Positions 50,833 through 60,204 of a stretch of 64,000 nucleotides of DNA are shown here, one piece after another. A program made the translations under genes and the position numbers. The notes under the pieces are model-generated. The model ran no database searches. It was not told the origin of the DNA and saw only the letters and a program-made list of their open reading frames with translations. The stretch is from positions 1-64,000 of the forward strand of contig DATCBN010000011.1 of NCBI GenBank assembly GCA_036511855.1, in the 5' to 3' direction. Each line of letters starts with the position of its first letter. Within the stretch, counting starts at the first letter, position 1. The stretch is from Candidatus Eremiobacteraceae bacterium. GTDB taxonomy: Bacteria; Vulcanimicrobiota; Vulcanimicrobiia; Eremiobacterales; Eremiobacteraceae.

Positions 50833-51477
50833 GTGACCGTGCCTGCACGGGTCGACCGGGTGCGCCTCTATCTCATCACCGACGCGCGCCCCGCGCTTCG
50901 GCCGTTCGAAGCGTTCTTAGAAGCCGCCATCGCGGGCGGCGTGGACATGGTGCAGTTACGCGATCGCGAACTCGATGATGCCGGGCTTCTCTCGATGGCG
51001 ATCCGGGGCTCAGAGGTCTGCTCGCGCCTTGGCGTTCCGTTCATCGTCAATGACCGGGTGGACATCGCGGTGCTCGCCGGTGCGGACGGCGTCCATCTCG
51101 GTCAAGACGACATCCCGCCGTCGCTCGCGCGCCGCCTCGTCGGTCCGACCGCGATCGTGGGGCTGTCGACGCACTCGCCCGAACAGATCGGCGCCGCCGA
51201 ACGCGAGCCCGTCGATTACATAGGTGTCGGCCCGGTGCATGCCACGCCGACCAAGCCTGGCCGCGCCGCAGTCGGCACCGCACTTGTTCGCTACGCCGCA
51301 GCTCATTGCACGCGTCCGTTTTTCGCGATCGGGGGGCTCGAGCCGTCGAACGTCGCGGAGGTCGTCGCGGCGGGAGGACGCGGTGTATCGGTGCTGCGCT
51401 GGGTTTCACAAGCGCGCGATCCAAGGGCGGCCGCCTTGGAGATGATCGCCGCGCTGCCCTCAGGCGCTCGCCGCTAG
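50833..51477 (+). CDS. thiE: Thiamine phosphate synthase
   Basis: This 214-residue TIM-barrel ThiE joins the thiazole and pyrimidine halves. Motifs are MVQLRDRELDDAG, FIVNDRVDIAVLAGADGVHLGQDD, GLSTHSPEQ and YIGVGPVHATPTKPG, then AIGGLEPSN. GTG 50833 lies 4 bp after the thiS stop. The cluster order is thiG-thiH-thiS-thiE. The 3' end overlaps the convergent sensor gene by 18 bp. ThiC and ThiD are not in the window. Confidence 0.93.
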   Translation: MTVPARVDRVRLYLITDARPALRPFEAFLEAAIAGGVDMVQLRDRELDDAGLLSMAIRGSEVCSRLGVPFIVNDRVDIAVLAGADGVHLGQDDIPPSLARRLVGPTAIVGLSTHSPEQIGAAEREPVDYIGVGPVHATPTKPGRAAVGTALVRYAAAHCTRPFFAIGGLEPSNVAEVVAAGGRGVSVLRWVSQARDPRAAALEMIAALPSGARR

Positions 51478-54400
51478 CCTGCGCCCTTCGGACAACAGCG
51501 CTTCGAATTCGCTGGCCGGCACCGCTTTGCTGAACAAGTAGCCCTGCATCTCGTCGCATCCGACCCGGCGCAGGAATGCGAGCTGGGTCTGGGTCTCGAC
51601 GCCCTCGGCGATCACGTGAAGGCGCAAGCTGCGCGCAAGACCGACGATCGCGGCAGCGATGGCTTCATCGAATGCATCGACAGAGATATCGCGGACGAAC
51701 GAGCGATCGATCTTGAGCGTGTCGACCGGAAAGAGCTTGAGATAGCCGAGCGAGCTGTAACCCGTGCCGAAGTCGTCGACGGAAAGCCGGAGGCCTTTCG
51801 CCTTGAGGCTCTTGAGCGAGCGGATCGTCTCTTCGGTATCCCGCATGACCACCGATTCCGTGATCTCGAGCTCCAGGCGATTCGCCGGCAGGCCGGACGC
51901 GGCCAGAGCACGGTCGATCACTTCGCCGAGGTTTCTCTCTTGAAACTGCCGGGCCGAGATATTGACCATCATCCGCAGCGGATCGTGACCGTTTGCGTCC
52001 CAAGCGCGCGCTTGTGCGCAGGCGCAATTCAGCACCCACTCGCCGATGGGCACGATCAAACCCGTTTCCTCCGCGAGTGGGATGAAGTCGGCGGGCATCA
52101 CCAAGCCGTGCTCGGGATGGTTCCAGCGCAGCAGCGCTTCGGCGCCGACGATGGATCCGGAGGCCAGACTGAGGACCGGCTGATAGTGAAGCACGAGCTG
52201 TCCGCGGTCGATCGCCCGCCGCAGATCGCCTTCGAGGGTCAACCGGGCCAACGCTTTCGCGTTCATGTCCGCGGTGAAAAATTGGAAATGATTGCGGCCG
52301 GCGTCCTTGGCTTTGTACATGGCCGCATCGGCGAACCGGATCAGGCTGTCGACGTCGCGTCCGTCGAACGGAAATACGCTGATTCCCATGCTCGCGCTCG
52401 CATAGAGTTCGCGGCCGTCCACGGAGAACGGCGTGGTGAACGAGTCCACGATTCGTTTGGCGACCACCGTCACGTCGTCCACGTGCGCGACATCCGCGAG
52501 CACGATGATGAATTCGTCGCCGCCGGATCTCGCCACGGTGTCGCCGGTTCTCAGACACTGCGAGAGCCGTTCCGAGACGCGTTTGAGCAGCCTGTCGCCG
52601 GTCGAATGTCCGAGCGTGTCGTTGATGTCCTTGAAACGATCCAGGTCAAGGAAGAGCACCGCCGTGACGCGGCCGTTGCGCCCGGCGTGAGCGATGCTCT
52701 GCGCGAGACGATCGTCGAGCATCACTCGGTTCGGAAGATCGGTAAGCGCGTCGTGATGCGCGAGATGCGCGAGCCGCTCTTCCGCGTGTTTTCGCTCGGT
52801 GATGTCGAGCAACGTGCCGAAGAGCTTCAGGGCAACGCCGTCCTTGTCCAGCACGTACCCGCCTTGTTCGTGAACCCAGCGCACCTCACCGTCGTGCCGC
52901 TTGATGCGATGATCGAGGCTATAGGGGACGTGGTTGGCCTCGGATTCGACTATCGTCCGGCGCACGGCGTCGACGTCTTCCGGATGGTCGAACTCGTAAA
53001 AACCGGCCGGCGCGATCGAGTCTCGGCCCGGCACGAGTCCAAGGATCCTGTAGCACTCGTCCGAGTACGTTGTCGCGCCGGAGTGAAAATCGCGCTCCCA
53101 ATTGCCGAGGTGAGCGACCTCCTGAGCTGCGGCGAGTGAGACTTCGCTTTTCCTTAGCTCGGCTTCAACCCGCTTCTGATCGGTGACGTCGATAGCGATG
53201 CCGAGCACACCGCTCACGCTTCCGTCGGCCGCGCGTATCGGCTCCAAATGCACGTTGAAAAGCCGGCCCATCCAATCCTGGAAATACTCCGTCGACATCC
53301 CGTCCAGCGCTGCGCGGTGATGCTGCTCGATCGCGACCTCGGGATCGATGCCTTTGAAGTACGTCTGCAATTCCATCCCCACCGCGTTCTCGCGGTCGAG
53401 GCCGATGCTATTCAGCGCCTTGCCGTCGGTCCATGTGACGCGCATGTCATTGTCGGTCGCCCACATCAGCGCCGGCAATTGGCGCACGAGAAGCGCCAAC
53501 CGGCTTTCGGCTGCCCGCACCGATTCTTGCGCTTCCATCTCCGCCGTGATGTCGAGCGCAATGCCGATCGCTCCTGTGATCGTTCCGCCGGCATCGCGTA
53601 AAGGTTCGATGTGCGCCCGGAGGCGGCGTTCGCCGATCGTAGCGAGGAAGCTGCACGCTTCGCCGTTCAGTGCGATCCTATGCGCCTCGAGCGTCTCTGT
53701 GGTGAACTCGCCGGATCGCGGAATTTCGTGCAGCAGCGTGCCGACGAGCTGTTCGGGCCTCAGACCGAGCACGGCCAAGCCGGCGCCCTTCGAAGACGTG
53801 ATGCGAAGATCGGTGTCGACGGTCCACAGCGTCGCCGGCATCTCGTCGAGGATGATGCGGGATCGAGATTCTTCCGCGCGCAACGCAGTTTCGGCACGCC
53901 GTGAAACGGTTACGTCGACGAGCACCGAGACGGAGCCGATGATATCGCCGCCTGCGTCGCGAAACGGCTCGACAAACGATTCGACCGAACCGCCCGGCTC
54001 GTCTTCGACGAGGGTTGAAGATTCGCCGCCGAACGCGCGCTCGTGCATTTGCACGATGGCGGCCGTATATATGTTGTCGCTCGCCAATAGATCACGGATG
54101 TTGCGGCCGACGAACGACGTCACCGGACCGCGGAACACCGGAAGCTGCGCGCCGGAGGCCGATGTGACCCGCATTTCGCGATCGTACGTCAATACGGCGA
54201 CCGGCAACTGCGACATCAACAGCGCGAGCCGGCTTTCGGTCGCAACGCGCGCCTCTTTGTTCAGCTGCTGCTCGCTGACGTCGTGCCGGATCGTCATCCA
54301 GTTGAGGATCGATCCGTCCGCGCTGCGGATCGGCGACGTCGTCAGCTCCACCCACATGACGATGCCATCGCTCGTGTCGCGCCGGTGGCGGACCGAAGAC

Positions 54401-55065
54401 GCGACGCCGGCTTGAACGGCGTCGCGAATCTTGCCAAGCGCGGCGTTCTGTTCCGCGTCGTGATAGAATATTGCGGGGCTCTGGCCGATCAGTTCGGCCG
54501 GCACGTAACCCGTGTAGCGTTCGATCGCGTCGTTGGCATACACGATGCGGACGAGGCCGTCATCGCGCACTTCCGCATCGTACACGACGACGCCGGCATC
54601 CCAATCGGCGACGACGGCGGTCAGAAGCTCGAGCCGGTTGCGCGAGGCTTCGAGTCCGGCCGGCGATTGGCGGCGCGCCATTTCGCGATCGATGCATGCG
54701 CGAAGCGAAGTCAGATCGTGTTTAAGGATAAGATCGCACGCGCCGCGCTTGATGACGCTTGCGGCGGACAAAGCATCCAGCTCGCCGGCCACCACGATTA
54801 GCGGCGCGTCAGAACCGGATGTGCGCAGGATCGCGCAGACATCTTTTGAGTGCAATCGCGGGAGTTCGTAGTCGCATACGGCGACGTCCCACGTCCCTAA
54901 CGCAAGCGAGCGCCGGATGGAAGCTTCGTCGTCAACGCGTGCGTGCTCGACGTCGAATCCCGCATGCCGTAATTCGGCCACGATGAGATCGGCGTCGATC
55001 TGTCGACCTTGGATGAGGAGCGCCCGGAGTGGAACCCGGACGTCGCCGCGTTGGGAAGCGGGCAT
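51460..55065 (-). CDS. REC-PAS(5)-GGDEF-EAL c-di-GMP protein
   Basis: This 1201-residue cytosolic protein has an N-terminal receiver-like domain (about 12-130, phosphoacceptor Asp in VAVCDYELP), five PAS domains (about 140-765), GGDEF (about 770-930) and EAL (about 945-1195). The GGDEF motif is intact near residue 848 with I-site RTGD. EAL starts at Glu976 in GAEALLRWNHPEHG and has NISARQF, ELEITES, DDFGTGYSS, KIDRSF and EGVETQ, so phosphodiesterase activity is expected. PAS 2, 3 and 4 share ESRxxxLxxQLP, pointing to internal duplication. Start ATG 55065 was chosen. Confidence 0.9.
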   Translation of the reverse strand: MPASQRGDVRVPLRALLIQGRQIDADLIVAELRHAGFDVEHARVDDEASIRRSLALGTWDVAVCDYELPRLHSKDVCAILRTSGSDAPLIVVAGELDALSAASVIKRGACDLILKHDLTSLRACIDREMARRQSPAGLEASRNRLELLTAVVADWDAGVVVYDAEVRDDGLVRIVYANDAIERYTGYVPAELIGQSPAIFYHDAEQNAALGKIRDAVQAGVASSVRHRRDTSDGIVMWVELTTSPIRSADGSILNWMTIRHDVSEQQLNKEARVATESRLALLMSQLPVAVLTYDREMRVTSASGAQLPVFRGPVTSFVGRNIRDLLASDNIYTAAIVQMHERAFGGESSTLVEDEPGGSVESFVEPFRDAGGDIIGSVSVLVDVTVSRRAETALRAEESRSRIILDEMPATLWTVDTDLRITSSKGAGLAVLGLRPEQLVGTLLHEIPRSGEFTTETLEAHRIALNGEACSFLATIGERRLRAHIEPLRDAGGTITGAIGIALDITAEMEAQESVRAAESRLALLVRQLPALMWATDNDMRVTWTDGKALNSIGLDRENAVGMELQTYFKGIDPEVAIEQHHRAALDGMSTEYFQDWMGRLFNVHLEPIRAADGSVSGVLGIAIDVTDQKRVEAELRKSEVSLAAAQEVAHLGNWERDFHSGATTYSDECYRILGLVPGRDSIAPAGFYEFDHPEDVDAVRRTIVESEANHVPYSLDHRIKRHDGEVRWVHEQGGYVLDKDGVALKLFGTLLDITERKHAEERLAHLAHHDALTDLPNRVMLDDRLAQSIAHAGRNGRVTAVLFLDLDRFKDINDTLGHSTGDRLLKRVSERLSQCLRTGDTVARSGGDEFIIVLADVAHVDDVTVVAKRIVDSFTTPFSVDGRELYASASMGISVFPFDGRDVDSLIRFADAAMYKAKDAGRNHFQFFTADMNAKALARLTLEGDLRRAIDRGQLVLHYQPVLSLASGSIVGAEALLRWNHPEHGLVMPADFIPLAEETGLIVPIGEWVLNCACAQARAWDANGHDPLRMMVNISARQFQERNLGEVIDRALAASGLPANRLELEITESVVMRDTEETIRSLKSLKAKGLRLSVDDFGTGYSSLGYLKLFPVDTLKIDRSFVRDISVDAFDEAIAAAIVGLARSLRLHVIAEGVETQTQLAFLRRVGCDEMQGYLFSKAVPASEFEALLSEGRRLAASA

Positions 55066-55250
55066 GAATGCGTTTGACGACTTTCTGCTCGATGATGCGT
55101 GTTATTGTAACTATCGGTCGGAGAGCGCAAAGCCACGTCGCAAAGCCCTCGCCTTGCGCATGCCATGTCCCGCACACCTCGAGATACGCGCGCCTATCCC
55201 GCCCCGGCATTTTGCGAGGCGCGCTGTGCGTCCGGCGCGAACCCGCTGTC

Positions 55251-55835
55251 ATGTCTCAACCGTCTCCGAACGATGATCTCGCCGTCCGGCTGCCGCCCGG
55301 CCAATATGCCGCACGCGATTTTCCGGTCTTGCACGTCGGTTCGGTTCCACCGTTCGACCCGAAGAAGTGGCGGTTCACCGTGAGCGGTGAAGTCGAGCGG
55401 CCGCAGGTGTTCACGTGGGAATACTTCATGTCGCTGCCGACCAAAATCGTACGGACCGACATCCATTGCGTGACGCGCTGGACCAAGTTCGACACGACGT
55501 GGGAGGGCGTTCCCTTCGCCGAGATCGCAAAGCTCGCCGGCGTCAAACCCGCCGCGAAGTTCGTCGTGACGAGTGGGGCGAACGGTTACTCGGCAAACGT
55601 GCCGCTGAGCGTCGCGCTAGACGACGACGTCCTGTTCGCGTACACGTACGAGGGCAAACCGCTCGAACCGATCCACGGCGGTCCGCTGCGGATGTTCGTG
55701 CCGAAGCGTTATTTTTGGAAGAGCACGAAGTGGTGCACGGGCGTCGAATTCAGCGCCGTGGATCAGCCGGGCTTTTGGGAAGTCCGAGGATATCACAACA
55801 ACGGCGACCCTTGGAAAGAGGAACGCTACTGGTAA
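55251..55835 (+). CDS. Sulfite-oxidase-like molybdenum enzyme
   Basis: This 194-residue oxidoreductase has the molybdopterin-binding domain only: FTVSGEVERPQVFTWEYFMSLP, DIHCVTRWTKFDTTWEGV with the molybdenum-ligating Cys, and a C-terminal WCTGVEF and GYHNNGDPWKEERYW. It lacks a signal peptide, the dimerisation domain and a haem. Such small soluble SUOX-fold proteins are common; their substrates are unknown. MoaD and MoaE in the window could supply the cofactor. The ATG at 55251 follows a 185-bp gap without recognisable features. Its end is followed by repeats. Confidence 0.85.
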   Translation: MSQPSPNDDLAVRLPPGQYAARDFPVLHVGSVPPFDPKKWRFTVSGEVERPQVFTWEYFMSLPTKIVRTDIHCVTRWTKFDTTWEGVPFAEIAKLAGVKPAAKFVVTSGANGYSANVPLSVALDDDVLFAYTYEGKPLEPIHGGPLRMFVPKRYFWKSTKWCTGVEFSAVDQPGFWEVRGYHNNGDPWKEERYW

Positions 55836-55855
55836 TCAATTCCGATTATGTAGGA

Positions 55856-55882
55856 GGGCAAGCATCGCTTGCCCCGTTTTTT
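55856..55882 (+). terminator. Terminator made from a CAAGC-type repeat
   Basis: GGGCAAGCATCGCTTGCCC (55856-55874) is followed by CGTTTTTTT, a classical hairpin plus T-run, 20 bp after the stop of the sulfite-oxidase-like gene. Confidence 0.8.
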
Positions 55883-55898
55883 TCCATCTCTCGTACTA

Positions 55899-55954
55899 GG
55901 GCAAGCATCGCTTGCCCAGCGCAAAAAAAATAAGGCCGACCATAAAAGTCGGCC
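55899..55954. repeat. CAAGC-type and GGCCGAC-type palindromes
   Basis: A full GGGCAAGCATCGCTTGCCC copy (55899-55917) is preceded by CGTACTA, then an A-run and TAAGGCCGAC-CATAAAA-GTCGGCC (stem 55934-55954). It shows two families side by side before the small zinc-ribbon gene, which reads toward it. Confidence 0.85.
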
Positions 55955-55964
55955 CTACAGCGAT

Positions 55965-56168
55965 TTAGCTGGCGTATCTGTATTCTGGCGCTAGCGTCGC
56001 GGGAAGAATGGACGGCTCGCGTTCGGCAACGCGGTAACCGGCGTCTTGCGCTTCGTCGGCGCAATGCTCGCATACTTTGACGGTCCGCGTGCGCAACGTC
56101 GTTATCCGGTGCGCGAGGTAATGCGAACCGAGAAGCGATTGAGTGCCGCAGAATGCGCAAGTGGACAT
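55965..56168 (-). CDS. Small zinc-ribbon protein
   Basis: This 67-residue protein has two CxxC pairs, CAFCGTQ near the start and CEHCADE near residue 33, which would bind one zinc. The spacing fits a short zinc ribbon with a central basic segment (HRITTLRTRTVKV). It is not recognised. GGAGG lies about 14 nt upstream of the ATG, further than usual. A 141-bp gap without other features separates it from the next gene. Confidence 0.6.
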   Translation of the reverse strand: MSTCAFCGTQSLLGSHYLAHRITTLRTRTVKVCEHCADEAQDAGYRVAEREPSILPATLAPEYRYAS

Positions 56169-56309
56169 GTATGTTTGCGGTGCCTCCAGTGGTCGTTTGA
56201 GATTACCCTAACTGAAACATAGGACACGCTGCGCGCGAGAATGTTACTTGCACGTCAGGAAAGAAGCGGCGTTGCGACAAGGGCGAACGTCCGTTCGTAG
56301 GTGTGAGTG

Positions 56310-57236
56310 ATGCGTCCAGGCGCGACGGCATTGAGTGTGGCCATTTTAGTCGTCGGCTTCGCCGGAGCGGTCGAGCTTCGCCCGTTCGTCGCGTTTCTTC
56401 ACGGCTATTTCGTCGATTCGGTCGTCGGGCTCGCGGCGGCCTACTTAGCATTTTCAGCATGTTCGGGGGCGCTGGCGGTCAATGCGCGCGAGCGATTCGC
56501 CGCACTTGGCGCTCTCGGCGGCACTCTGGCCGGCGCCGCCTTGTTGTACGCCGACATCACAATCGGACCGCCGGTGCGCATCCCAGCCGCTCCCGGGCAA
56601 GCCTTCGCCGAACCGCACGTACCCGCGGTCGCCGTTCTGTTTCCGGCATTGCCCGGCGCCGATCGACCGATCACGGATTGGCCGCAGAACGTCGAGTTGC
56701 GCGACGGCGGCGCGATCCGGCCGCTCGCGCCGGGCGACACGGTCCGGGCGAATGTGATCGCGTTCACAGTCGTGAGCTGGCCGATAGCGCGAGTCCGCGC
56801 TCGGGATCCAGAAGGACGGCCGGTCACGACCACCCAGCCGAACGGCGCAGCCTTTCTTTCGCCGTATCTGACGTTTCCCGACCTCGATACCGACGGAAGA
56901 GAAGTCGATTATTTCAGCGTGCCGCCGCTGCATCGCGATATCGGCGTGAAATACTTTCCCGGCCTGCCCGCGCGCGGTATCGACGTGCCGTTTCTCGCAT
57001 TGGAGATCCGCGAGGAAAACGGGGCGAAGCTCTATGACGGCGTGGCAGTGGATGGCCGGCCGCTCGCGAAAGCGGGTGTCATCTTGGACTTCGCGCTCGG
57101 TACCTATCCATGCGTCATCATGACCGGCGCCGCGCCGCTGTGGATTTTCGCGTTCGGGTCCGCACTCGTGCTCGCCGGCGTTGCCGGCTACGTCATCTTC
57201 ACGTGGCGGGCGGCCGGCGCAGGCAACGCTGTATGA
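56310..57236 (+). CDS. Hypothetical membrane protein
   Basis: This 308-residue protein has three N-terminal helices (about 6-25, 32-52, 65-85), a soluble region of about 180 residues rich in Pro and Asp, probably extracytoplasmic, and a C-terminal helix (PLWIFAFGSALVLAGVAGYV). The soluble part has segments DRPITDWPQNVELRDGG and YFSVPPLHRDIGVKYFPG. I do not recognise the family; the overall shape recalls cytochrome-biogenesis ResB-like or protein-folding membrane proteins only vaguely. The amidohydrolase gene overlaps its stop as ATGA. Confidence 0.6.
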   Translation: MRPGATALSVAILVVGFAGAVELRPFVAFLHGYFVDSVVGLAAAYLAFSACSGALAVNARERFAALGALGGTLAGAALLYADITIGPPVRIPAAPGQAFAEPHVPAVAVLFPALPGADRPITDWPQNVELRDGGAIRPLAPGDTVRANVIAFTVVSWPIARVRARDPEGRPVTTTQPNGAAFLSPYLTFPDLDTDGREVDYFSVPPLHRDIGVKYFPGLPARGIDVPFLALEIREENGAKLYDGVAVDGRPLAKAGVILDFALGTYPCVIMTGAAPLWIFAFGSALVLAGVAGYVIFTWRAAGAGNAV

Positions 57237-58441
57237 GCGCGAAACGGACGATCGTCAACGTGCGCGCGATGCTCGACGGCACGGGCTCAGCGGCGCGCAC
57301 CGGCGTGGCCATCGTGATCGAGAACGGACGCATCGCCGCGATCGAGCGCGCACATAAGAGCCGTGCTGCCACGGACGAGACGCACGTCATCGACGGCGGC
57401 GCGCTCACGGCCGTCCCCGGCTTGATCAACATGCACGCCCATCTCGACTCCATGTGCGGACCCGACTTCGCCATCGCGGCCCGGCTGGCCACGGAGGCTG
57501 CAAGCGCGCTCGCAGCGGCGCACAACGCGTGGCGGACGGTGCGCTCCGGCGTGACCACAGTGCGCGACCTCGGCAATCCGTTCGGCGTGGCGATCGCGCT
57601 GCGAGACGCGATAGAACGCGGACACCTTCGCGGGCCGCGTGTGCTCGCGGCCGGCAAGATCGTCTGCATGACCGGCGGTCACTGCTGGTACATCGGTCTT
57701 GAATCTGACGGACCGCATGAGATGCGCAAGGCTGTTCGGGAAAATCTCAAAGCCGGAGCGGATTGCATCAAGGTGATCGCGACCGGCGGCGTGCTCTCTC
57801 CCGGCGTTGAAGTCGGCCACGCCCAGCTCGACATCGACGAGCTCAGCGTCGCGGTCAACGAGGCTCATCGCGCCGGACGGCGAGTGGCAGCGCACGCGAT
57901 CGGCGCCGCAGGCGTCAAAAACGCGCTCCGTGCGGGCGTGGACACGATCGAGCATGGATGTTATCTCGACGCTGAATCGATCGCACTGTTCCAAAGCGGT
58001 GGTGCGACGTACGTCCCTACGCTGTCCGCGCCGTACTGGCTTCGCAAACACGTGGACGAGCTGCCCGCGTACGCCGCACGAAAGACGAACGAAGTGTACG
58101 ACGCCCATCGCGAGAGCTTCGCCGCTGCGCTCAAAGCCGGGGTGCGGATCGCCGCCGGCACCGACGCAGGCACGCCGTTCAACAACCACGACATGTTCGC
58201 GCACGAATTGGTGTTGATGACGGAGCTGGGCATGAGCCCTGAAGACGCGCTCTTGTCCGCGACGTCGCGCGCCGCCACAGCGCTCGGGTTAGACGGCGAA
58301 TGCGGCACGCTTGCGCCCGGTTTATCGGCGGACATCGCGCTCGTCGACGGCGATCCGCGAACCGACGTGAGTGCGCTCGGCCGAATCCGCATGGTCTTCG
58401 CGCGAGGCCGCTGCATCTCGCCTGCGAACCACGATGCCTGA
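57233..58441 (+). CDS. Amidohydrolase (imidazolonepropionase-related)
   Basis: This 402-residue metal-dependent hydrolase of the amidohydrolase superfamily has INMHAHLDS (HxH), CIKVIATGGV (carboxylated/ligand Lys), AAHAIG, IEHGCYLD and GTDAGTPF (catalytic Asp). The group acts on peptides (prolidase-like) or organic amides. Its start overlaps the previous gene by 4 bp. It is followed by the peptide-binding lipoprotein gene 75 bp later, which would fit a peptidase role; that is inference. Confidence 0.88.
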   Translation: MSAKRTIVNVRAMLDGTGSAARTGVAIVIENGRIAAIERAHKSRAATDETHVIDGGALTAVPGLINMHAHLDSMCGPDFAIAARLATEAASALAAAHNAWRTVRSGVTTVRDLGNPFGVAIALRDAIERGHLRGPRVLAAGKIVCMTGGHCWYIGLESDGPHEMRKAVRENLKAGADCIKVIATGGVLSPGVEVGHAQLDIDELSVAVNEAHRAGRRVAAHAIGAAGVKNALRAGVDTIEHGCYLDAESIALFQSGGATYVPTLSAPYWLRKHVDELPAYAARKTNEVYDAHRESFAAALKAGVRIAAGTDAGTPFNNHDMFAHELVLMTELGMSPEDALLSATSRAATALGLDGECGTLAPGLSADIALVDGDPRTDVSALGRIRMVFARGRCISPANHDA

Positions 58442-58516
58442 ACGAGAAAAGGCCGAGGCCATAGCCCCGGACCTATCTATGATGGAGTCGGTCGTCGGCT
58501 CGCGAGCGATGCAAAC

Positions 58517-60196
58517 ATGACCGACCGGCTCCTTTATCATATATCGGTACCGCGCTGCAAGACCTTAACAGCCGCGCTCCGACTGTTCGTCTGCTTGCTC
58601 GCATGTTCGGGCATGGCCGGCTGCGTCAAAGTAGGCGAGAATGTAGGCGGACCCACATCGTCCACGCGCGGCGTCCTGCGCATCGGCTCGTCGGAGGACC
58701 TGGACTCGCTCAATCCGGTGCTTTCGGACGAATTGTTCGTGACCGATGTTTGTCAATTTATTTATTCCGGACTTATCGACTACGATGATCGTGGACGGGC
58801 CGTTCCAGATGTGGCGCTTGCGATTCCCACGCAGGCGAACGGAATGATAAGCCGGGACGGAAGAATCGTCACCTATCATCTTCGGCACGGCGTGAAATTC
58901 TCCGATGGAGTCGCATTGACGTCGGCGGATGTGAAATTCACGTACGATCAGATCATGAATCCGCGCAACAACGTTCCGTACCGGCAACCGTACGACGACG
59001 TGACCGCGATCGATACGCCCGATCCCTACACGGTGGTCGTGCACCTCAATGAACCGTCCGCACCGTTCGTCGGAACGTTCATGCACAATGGGATCGTCGG
59101 ATCGATCATGCCCAAACACCTGCTCGATTCGTTCACCGATCTTAACCATGTGGACTTCAACAACCATCCGGTGGGCAGCGGTCCTTTTGTGGTGAAATCG
59201 TGGCAGCCGGGATCGCTGCTCGACCTGACCGCGAATCCGCTCTATTGGCGCGGGCCGCCGCGACTGCACGAGATCCAATTCGAGATAATCCCCAATCAAA
59301 ACACGCTGCTGACGCTCGTGCGCAGCGGCGGCGTCGATCTCTATTTCAACGCTCCGGAAACGCAGGAGTCGGCTCTTGCACAGGCGCCGGGTTATCACGT
59401 GACGGCCGTGCCCAACATGAACTACGAACACATCCTCTTCAATTGCGCGCGTCCGCCGTTCGACGACGTGCGGGTCCGGCGCGCGATGGCGTACGCCATC
59501 GACTGGCGCCGGCTGCAGCATAGCGCGTACCGCGGCGTCGGCCACACGGGCATGACCGACGTATCGCCGCTCTCGTGGGCGTACGATCCGTCGGTCCACG
59601 ATTATCCGCACGACCCAGTGCAGGCGCGGGCGCTGCTCGCACAAGCAGGTTGGCTACCCGGCGCCGACGGCGTACGTGCAAGAAATGGCCAGCGGCTATC
59701 GGTGACGATCGCGTCCGTAGCCGGCGCCACCGTGCGGGCCGATGTCGAGCAACTCGTGCAGGCAGACCTGAGGCTCGTCGGCGTCGAGCTCGAAGTGCGG
59801 AACTATCCCGCGAATCTGCTTTTCGCGCCGCTCGGCGCGAACGGAGTGCTCGCAAGCGGAAAGTTCGACATGGCGCTGTACGGCTGGAGCTACACCGTGC
59901 CCGATCCCGACGACACCGCGACGCTTGGGCCGCAGTCGCTGCCGCCGAACGGCGTCAACTATGCGTTCTACGTGGACCGCGAACTCGGTGATTGGCAGCG
60001 CGCCGGGCGGGTATCCTACGATCCCGCGAAACGCAAACTTTACTACGCAAAGATCCAACGGCGCATCCACGATGACGTGCCCATCTACACAATCGTGTGG
60101 CGAGCCAACGTCGACGCCGTGAGCGACCGGATGAGAAATTTCAAGCCGGCGCCGGCGATAAGCGATTTCTGGAATTCGTACGAGTGGGATATCTGA
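58517..60196 (+). CDS. Peptide/nickel-type ABC transporter substrate-binding lipoprotein
   Basis: This 559-residue solute-binding protein of family 5 has an N-terminal lipobox GMAGC (Cys36 after the hydrophobic signal), then VLRIGSSEDLDSLNPVLSDELF, the family signature YHLRHGVKFSDGVALTSADVKFTYD (in part) and DVRVRRAMAYAIDW. No permease or ATPase gene is adjacent, so it may be an orphan or share a transporter encoded elsewhere. It could bind oligopeptides released by the upstream amidohydrolase. Confidence 0.9.
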   Translation: MTDRLLYHISVPRCKTLTAALRLFVCLLACSGMAGCVKVGENVGGPTSSTRGVLRIGSSEDLDSLNPVLSDELFVTDVCQFIYSGLIDYDDRGRAVPDVALAIPTQANGMISRDGRIVTYHLRHGVKFSDGVALTSADVKFTYDQIMNPRNNVPYRQPYDDVTAIDTPDPYTVVVHLNEPSAPFVGTFMHNGIVGSIMPKHLLDSFTDLNHVDFNNHPVGSGPFVVKSWQPGSLLDLTANPLYWRGPPRLHEIQFEIIPNQNTLLTLVRSGGVDLYFNAPETQESALAQAPGYHVTAVPNMNYEHILFNCARPPFDDVRVRRAMAYAIDWRRLQHSAYRGVGHTGMTDVSPLSWAYDPSVHDYPHDPVQARALLAQAGWLPGADGVRARNGQRLSVTIASVAGATVRADVEQLVQADLRLVGVELEVRNYPANLLFAPLGANGVLASGKFDMALYGWSYTVPDPDDTATLGPQSLPPNGVNYAFYVDRELGDWQRAGRVSYDPAKRKLYYAKIQRRIHDDVPIYTIVWRANVDAVSDRMRNFKPAPAISDFWNSYEWDI

Positions 60197-60204
60197 AGCG
60201 ATCG

